This document shows positions 57,601 through 64,000 of a stretch of DNA of 64,000 nt, piece by piece (the stretch's first letter is position 1; every line of letters starts with the position of its first letter). The notes beneath the pieces are model-generated. The model was not told where the DNA came from. It saw nothing but the letters and a program-made list of their open reading frames with translations, and did not search any database. The position numbers and the translations under genes are program-made. The stretch comes from Brachionus koreanus (Eukaryota > Rotifera > Eurotatoria > Ploima > Brachionidae): the NCBI GenBank assembly GCA_016987375.1, contig PJRA01000506.1, positions 808,778 to 872,777 on the forward strand, read 5' to 3'.

Positions 57601-60600
57601 ATAAATTTGATAATTATTTCAATTTACTATTGAGCATTTTTTTTTTAATTTTTTTCTATTGTTAGAGTTTCAAAAAATAAAAAAATTTTTAAATTTTTTA
57701 CAATCTTTCATACGCATATAGTTTGGAAACTAATAACGAAATTTTAGAATGCATTCAATAAATTACTTTGTTGAATAATTCTCAATATTTACTATGAAAA
57801 CTTTTTTCTAAATAAAATTAAAAAACCTTTTAATATTAATGTAAATATAAGGTTTTAGTTTATTGTGATTAACAAATAACTATCGAATTTAATTTCTTGG
57901 TATAAATAATTAAAGTTCATTTTTTATTTTCACTTAACTGTCTTAATTTTGCTACTCCAATAAATGCAATTATTCTCAGTTTACTCTATTACTAAGATTT
58001 AATTACAAAATTCATTCGATCAAATTTTTGGCCAAAAATTTTAACTTAAAAATTCACATTATCTTGGATTTTCTATATTTTGTTATTATTAAAATCTTTT
58101 TAAAAAAATACGAAAAAGTTATATCAGTCTCTTGACCCAAGAATTGACATTGTTTTTCTTCAAATAGATGACTTTTAAAAAAAATAATTTATTGGGTCAA
58201 TACAGTCTGGCAACTTTGTTATCCGGCTACTACAAAATCTAACTCTTCTATATCAAAAATTTTTATTTTAGCATTTATAAATTAAAAATGTGTTCTTATT
58301 TATCCGAATCTAACTTAATCTTTTCGATCCAGAAAGAAATATATTGCCTTGAAGAAACTTTGAAAAAGCGTAATCTGGAACTTCAAGATGCAGAGCACAC
58401 AATTAAGATGACAAAAAAGGACTTGATGTCTTTGAAAGCATTCAAAATTAGAGTGAGATTTTAAAACTAGCTTATAGTTTTGATTAATTAATATTTTAAT
58501 CTAGACCGAGAAAGAGTGCGAAATCCTAAAAAAAAAAAACACTAAGCTAAAAAAAGATGTGAGCACTTTGAACAAAAAAGCGGATGATGCTGCAATTGAG
58601 CTTATCACGGTACAGGAAGAACTCGGCTTTGTTAAAGAAGAAAAACGTGATATTGAGAGCACTATTGGCACTTTAAAAATGGAAATGGTCAATTTTTTAC
58701 AAGAAATTCGCGATAAGGATGCTAATCAAAAGAGTCAAATGATCCTTAGCAAAAATTATAGTCTCAGTGATCTTAAAAATAACATAATTGAGCAAAGAAA
58801 TCTCTTGGATTCTCTAAATATGGAAATTGAATCAAAAAAGAAGGAGATGGATCTCCTAAAGGAAAAAAATAGCAAATATACTGACTTTTTCCAACAAGAA
58901 GTTGATCAATCGCAAAAAGAAATAAGAGAGCTCAGAAATAATAAAGATAATTTGCTCAATCAGATTTCTCAAATTAAGACAAAATTTGAGCATTATCAAT
59001 CAGAAATGAGAACAAAATCTCATTTGTTAGAAGAACGAAACTATCAATTAGCTCAAAACGAAAAGGAATTGGCTAGAGTAGTCCAAATGAAAGACGATGA
59101 GTCTAAAAAATTGTCGGATACTGAAAAATATTTAAAAGAAAGAAAAGAGGAATGTCAAGAAATGGAGACGCTGTTAGACAGATTAAAACTAAACGAAGAA
59201 GAATTTGTTAAGAATTTAGAGGAACTTAGATCAAATATAGAAATCGAAAAATCTAATTTTGACGAGTTAAAAAACACAAATGAGGAATTAAATTCGATTA
59301 AAATAGATCTTAAGAATAAAGTAACCAGTCTAAATGAACTATTCGACAAAATGGACCAAGAGTATGAAATGAGAGATACTGAAATTAAAAATATAAATTC
59401 CCTAAGCAAAGAAAAACAGCTCGCTTACAAGAGACTTGAAGACGAAGTGAACGATTTAGAATATGAAAAAGAGTCGCTGAATCAAGATATAGAAAAAATG
59501 AATGAAAAAATTAAAAAGAAGAAAAATGAATTGGAAAAGTTGGACGACAATTACAAAAACTTAGAAATTAAACTTAACCAAAATCAATCAGAATTAAATG
59601 ATCTGTTGAAAAAAAATAATTCGGCAAGACAAGAACTTGATAATTTGAGTGAAATGATTAAAGATTATGAATATAAGTTAAAAGATATGGCATTTAAAAA
59701 TCAAAACAAACAAAAAGTATTCGATCAGTTAAATGAAAAATGTTTGGAAAAAAAAGATGAATTGGAATCAATGGAAGTTTATTTGGAAGAGGTTAAAAGC
59801 GAATATCAAAATGAGAAAAAACAATTGAGCAGTGTTCAAGTAATTAAAAATTATTAATTAAAAGAAAAAAAAATTAAGATCTTTATTTTTTGAATTTAAT
59901 TCTACAAAAAAAAATATGACTAAGTAAAATTTAAAATTCTCAATTAAATTTAATTGCAAGGCAATATGTAATATATTTAGATATTAAATTTTTTTTTCTA
60001 TTACTGTTTATGACTAAATTAAAAAGATAAGCCTAAAATTAAATTAATTAAAATCTAATTAAAAAAATTAATTAATTTCAATGTTGTTTTCAAGCAGATT
60101 AATGCTGCTCTTCATTAATCTTGAAATTATTTTTAAAAAAATTGAAAATTTCAAGTCAAATTTAATACACTCAGTATTATATTCATTTAGTTCTAATTTC
60201 CTTAATTTTAATTATGAATTTTTAAGAATTACATTCATAAGAAAATATTTTGAAAATAATTGTAAAAAATAAAAATATCAATTGACTAAATGTCTGCTTT
60301 TATTAAATTAAATTTGAATGATTTTTGTTGATATTCTATAGATTCCAAAGTCTGTACTTTCCTTATAAAATAAATTAGTTATAATAAAGATTTAGTTAAT
60401 ATATTATAAACTTAAGCTTTCAACTTCAAAGTAATTATGAAACAATGTAATACAAAAATTCAATTTAAAAAAAAATTATGTCTTTTTTCAAGCAGGGATT
60501 AAACTAATACTTTGTTTAATTAAATTGTTTAGATAAGGTTACATCTTAATATCAAAAAATTAATAGTAAATTATTAGCACTAGCCTCTCAATTCAAACTA

Positions 60601-61686
60601 AAGCCATATTTACCTAAATACAAGCTTTAATCATTTTATTTTTTAATGAATATTAACACTAGAAGCACCAAGCATTTTTTCACGTTTTTTTAATTTGAAA
60701 TTATTTTATAATAAAAACTATAACAATTTTATTAATATTGTTTTTAAAGAAAATTTTAAAATCTACATAAATCAAAAATATATATTTATTTCAAAAATCC
60801 ATTCAAAAGATACGAGGATTTAAAAAATTTTAAAACGAGTCATTTTGACTCGTTTGGTGCTTCTAGTGTTAACAAAAAATCTTATTAGCCTTATTAAAAA
60901 ATTTTTGAAATAAGGAACATTTTTAAATCACATAATCTATTCTGAAATAAAAATTTTCTTATTAATTTTGAATTATTAGACTGAATTGGCTAAACAGAAA
61001 AAATGCTATGAAGACTTGAAAAGTAAAAACAAATCATTTAGCAAAATTTTAGAAGAAAGTGAACAAAATTCGAAAAAGTAAAAAAAAATGTTTTTTTATT
61101 TATTATTTTTTAAAAAATTGAATAAAGCTTACGAGAATTACAAGAAGAACTTGATGAGAAGAAGAAAATAATCGACCAGTTTGAAACGAAACTGGATCAA
61201 AAAACAAAAGAATTTGAACTTCTTAACCAAGACTATTTAAAGTAGATAGTTTAATTTTTTTGTTTTATTTTATTTAAAAATCATAATATTTTATTTAGTA
61301 ATCAAGAAGAATTGCGGCTGATAAAAATAAAATTAAATAATCTAGAAGAAGTTTTGAAAGATCAGGCTGAACAACATGATAGACTTCCATCAGCAAGACA
61401 AACTTTTAATCAACCAATTTCATCTCTGTTAATAACACCGAATATTAGAAAGCCGACCGGTAGTTCCTGTTATGAAACTCAAGACATTCCAAATGATTCT
61501 TTGCTAAGAGATGAACAAATGCGCGCTAGAGAGTCTTTGGCAAAGAGTTTTCAAGATAAACTAATGAGCTTAGAAAAATCCAAAATTCAGACAAAAAATA
61601 TTTTAGAGAGCTTGAAGCTAAATTTAAATGATATAGAGCTTTTAACAGCAAATAATATTTATAAAATAACTTCAATTACAAGCTAG
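54630..61686 (+). CDS. Large coiled-coil protein, 1542 aa, centrosome/cilium-like
   Basis: Seven exons: 54630-54859, 54918-57261, 58333-58452, 58505-59839, 60980-61077, 61128-61241 and 61299-61686; total 4629 nt with consistent phases. The first ATG in the open frame is used. Residues 1-130 are basic, Ser/Thr/Pro-rich and probably disordered; from about 140 to the end long coiled-coil blocks alternate with Ser-rich spacers (for example KRSKSENSSRKTSTSCSSDS near 620). Exon 4 (445 codons) is almost unbroken heptads. Introns 2 (1.07 kb) and 4 (1.14 kb) are long for this locus, and each holds transposon-related sequence. The architecture recalls centriolin/CEP-type proteins, but there is no N-terminal leucine-rich-repeat region and no specific motif, so no orthologue is named. 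Golgin- or rootletin-like alternatives cannot be excluded. Confidence 0.78.
58203..58235 (+). mobile_element. pogo/Tigger-type terminal repeat relic
   Basis: TA followed by CAGTCTGGCAACTTTGTTAT and CCGGC, in intron 2 of the coiled-coil gene. Tips of the form CAGT...GTTATCCGGC with a TA target are characteristic of pogo-like elements (family knowledge). No matching second end was found nearby, so this is a fragment or chance resemblance. Confidence 0.35.
60657..60868. mobile_element. piggyBac-like MITE (212 bp) with TTAA target duplication
   Basis: The ends CACTAGAAGCACCAA and TTGGTGCTTCTAGTG are a perfect 15-bp inverted pair, each bordered outside by TTAA (60653-60656 and 60869-60872). TTAA target duplication and CAC/CCC tips are hallmarks of piggyBac-type transposition. 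The interior is AT-rich with no coding capacity; a small palindrome CGAGTCATTTTGACTCG lies next to the right end. The element sits in intron 4 of the coiled-coil gene. Confidence 0.85.
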
Positions 61687-62862
61687 ACATTTTATTTCAG
61701 AATGTAAATTATAAAACAGTGACGCAAATTGAATTTTTTTTTCGAGCTTATCATTTGATTTGTATTTTTATTTGCTCAAAAATTATCGCTTTTAAAATAG
61801 AAATAGTTTAAAGCTTTTCAGATTGTTTTTCTAAATTATTTTTTTATAAACAAAAAATTATAAACTCTCTATTTTTATCCTATATTCTAAAACATAATAA
61901 AAGTTTTTAACCAGCTTTTTTCAATTAAAATAAAAATAGAATCTTAATAGCTATGAGTTTTTTGATAATCCTTAAGCAATGAAAAGAAAATCTGATTAGG
62001 TATAAAACTAATAATTATAATAAATTTAGTTAAAAAAATTAAATTTAACATTTATTTTAGTTTTAAGAACTCTAAGGGCAGGCCACCAAAAAATATTTAC
62101 GGTATCTTAAATTTAATAAAATAAATGAGCACCATTATCCTATCGATAGATAGTACAATACAATTAATTTTTTTTATTAAAGTCAAATTTTTTTTTTACA
62201 ATAGATTTTTTTTTGATTTATTGATTTTTTTTTTAATTTAATCGTGTGGCTAAAAAGAAGGACTAAGTCTCAATCTTAACAGGTCTAGGTTCAGTCTAGA
62301 TTGTTTTAAAATATTAGTTATATAACTAAAGAATTGCAGATAAATTTTGATTATTTTCCCGGGACTTGCCCGAACGACAAAAGCCTTCTTTTCAGCTCCC
62401 TTGCTAATGTTTGTTATTTAGTATATCAACAAAATTTAAAATAAAGTATATTAAATAAGTAAAATTGCTGAAAGTTTAACATTAAAGATTAAATTTATTA
62501 ACAAAGTATTTGGAATATAGACATTTTAAATGAGTTGACATTTGTCAATTTTAATTAGAGTTTCAAGCTGCCTAAATATTGAATTAGTAATTAATATTTT
62601 TAAAAATATTTTTTTAATTAGAATAAAAAAGCAGAATCTTCTTTTCTAGCTTATTTTTTTTGCATAAAAAATCAATTGGGTTACTAAGCTTTTTTTGATA
62701 AAACTTTTATATTTTTTTATTTAGAGTTTCTTCTCAATTATTAAAAAAAGATTTATTTTTTTTAATAAATTCATTTAAAAATATTAAAACATTAAATTCA
62801 TCTTTATTTTAACAATTAATCACTTACATTTCAAAATTATAACTAAATTTTAAAACCAATTT
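61687..62862. other. Convergent intergenic region
   Basis: AT-rich spacer between the stop of the coiled-coil gene and the stop of calcineurin B; two 3' UTRs expected. A slightly GC-richer segment near 62355-62400 (CCCGGGACTTGCCCGAACG) has no recognised identity. Confidence 0.5.
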
Positions 62863-63584
62863 TTAAACGTGAACTGTCATTTTTGATTCAATATTTGCTC
62901 GCAAAGATTCATCAATTACTGCTTTGAATTCTTCAAATGATATCTTGCCATCATTGTCTTTATCAGCATATATAATAGTCTTATCGACTATTTGTTGTAA
63001 TTGAGCATCTTTTAGATTGTTGCCAACCATCATTTTAAGTACTTGAAACAATTCTCCATTCGATATAAAACCATCACGATCCATGTCATAAATTTTAAAG
63101 GCAACTTAAAGTTAAAAGTAAATTATATAGAAAATTGAAAGAAATTTATTACATTTCAGCTTGGCTTCTTTATCACCATTAACGCTAAATTGAGATATTC
63201 CTTGTATGAATTCTAAAAAATTCAATTTAATTTAGTTTTTTAATTAAAAAAAAAAATAAATACCACGAAAATCAACCTCCCCGTTCCCATCTGCATCAAA
63301 TATATCAATAACTCGTTGAACCAGAGGATTTTGCTGAAGATCTGGTATGCTCATAAACTCATCAACGCTTAATGAACCTGAACCATCAAGATCCAATTTT
63401 CTAAAACGCTTGCCAAGTCGTCTAATTTCATCAGGCTCAACTTAATAATCACTAAAATATATGTTATTTTTAAAATATCGTAAAATTCTTACAATGTGAG
63501 CATAATTCCATTGGTATTTGCATATCATTACCCTTTAAAAAAAATTTTAAGTTCCAACGATTTTTTTTTAATAGAACAAACCAT
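62863..63584 (-). CDS. PPP3R1: Calcineurin subunit B
   Basis: Ca2+-binding regulatory subunit of the phosphatase calcineurin, which it activates together with calmodulin. Five minus-strand exons: 63584-63582 (ATG only), 63532-63493, 63440-63264, 63212-63153 and 63104-62863; the sum is 522 nt, 173 aa, close to the usual 170. The N-terminus [15 protein letters not shown] keeps Gly2 for myristoylation. Four EF-hand loops are complete: [36 protein letters not shown] and [12 protein letters not shown], and the [19 protein letters not shown] segment that contacts the catalytic subunit is nearly invariant. The ATG-only first exon ends at a GTTTGT donor; if that splice is wrong, the internal ATG (MQIPMELC) would remove the myristoylation site. 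Introns are about 48-52 nt. Confidence 0.95.
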
Positions 63585-64000
63585 TTTTCTTTATTTTCCA
63601 AAATTAATTTAAAATTAAAAAATTTTCTAAAAAATTTTTATTAAAATTTATAGTTGCTTTGGTAAATCAATAATAATAACAAATTTTTATCTTTAATAAA
63701 CAAAAATTTTTTCTTTTTGATTTATATTTTCAGAATTTGTTATCTTTAAGTCGAACTCCGGTATAACTAACCTAGTTAAACTGGTGTTTCGTTTCAATAC
63801 AAGCCTGGATTTTATTTGCATTTTCTGATCAATTCAACTCCTGATGCGTGTTTTAATGTTAATTTATTTAAAGTAATTATAAGAAAATTGTAGATTTTAT
63901 AGAAAATAGACTTTGATTATTAGAAACCAATTTTAGAATAAAATTTTATTCTTTATATATTTTTATCTTAAGATAATTATGATCAAAAAATCGGATCCTT
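63585..64000. other. Upstream region of calcineurin B
   Basis: Should contain the calcineurin B 5' UTR and promoter. A pogo-like terminal-repeat-like string lies at about 63749-63790 (see findings). Nothing else recognised before the window ends. Confidence 0.5.

Overview
The window is animal nuclear DNA: split genes, strongly AT-rich non-coding DNA, mostly very short introns (about 45-70 nt, with a few of 0.3-1.6 kb), and clearly metazoan proteins (tyrosylprotein sulfotransferase, a CatSper sperm channel subunit, calcineurin B, IL-17-type cytokines, a SUEL-lectin/CUB receptor). The extreme AT content, compact introns and gene set would fit a small spiralian such as a monogonont rotifer (Brachionus-like). 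That placement is inference; nothing here is a diagnostic marker.

Layout. 1-6.8 kb holds no recognisable gene. 6.8-11.0 kb carries two minus-strand genes, an intronless tyrosylprotein sulfotransferase and a four-exon PPTC7-type phosphatase whose third intron is GC-AG. 12.4-18.0 kb is a complete five-exon PPIP5K (inositol pyrophosphate kinase/phosphatase). 18.0-23.7 kb is a graveyard of mobile DNA: a GC-rich hAT-like relic, a broken non-LTR reverse transcriptase, and a 1.16-kb inverted-repeat element inserted into a degenerate ~31-bp tandem array. 23.8-30.2 kb encodes a large type I membrane protein (SUEL lectin + CUB + linker + TM + long tail, 1505 aa) followed by a second TM/tail cassette with the same splice phases. 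31.3-33.1 kb (minus) is a 533-aa coiled-coil protein. 35.2-41.9 kb holds three plus-strand genes: a CatSper4-like channel, NUP54 and a TOPORS-like RING protein. 42.7-52.6 kb is a cluster of four intronless IL-17-like genes, two sharing a 480-nt perfectly identical core, with a GC-rich hairpin MITE and an assembly gap between them. 54.6-61.7 kb is a 1542-aa coiled-coil protein with a piggyBac-like MITE in an intron. 62.9-63.6 kb (minus) is a complete calcineurin B gene.

The genes do not form one pathway. The points most worth following are the IL-17-like cluster with its conversion-like identical block, and the lectin/CUB receptor locus, whose exon phases predict one ectodomain joined to either of two unrelated membrane/tail modules. 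Exon models were built by hand from splice consensus, phase and family similarity; total coding length is divisible by three in every model given.
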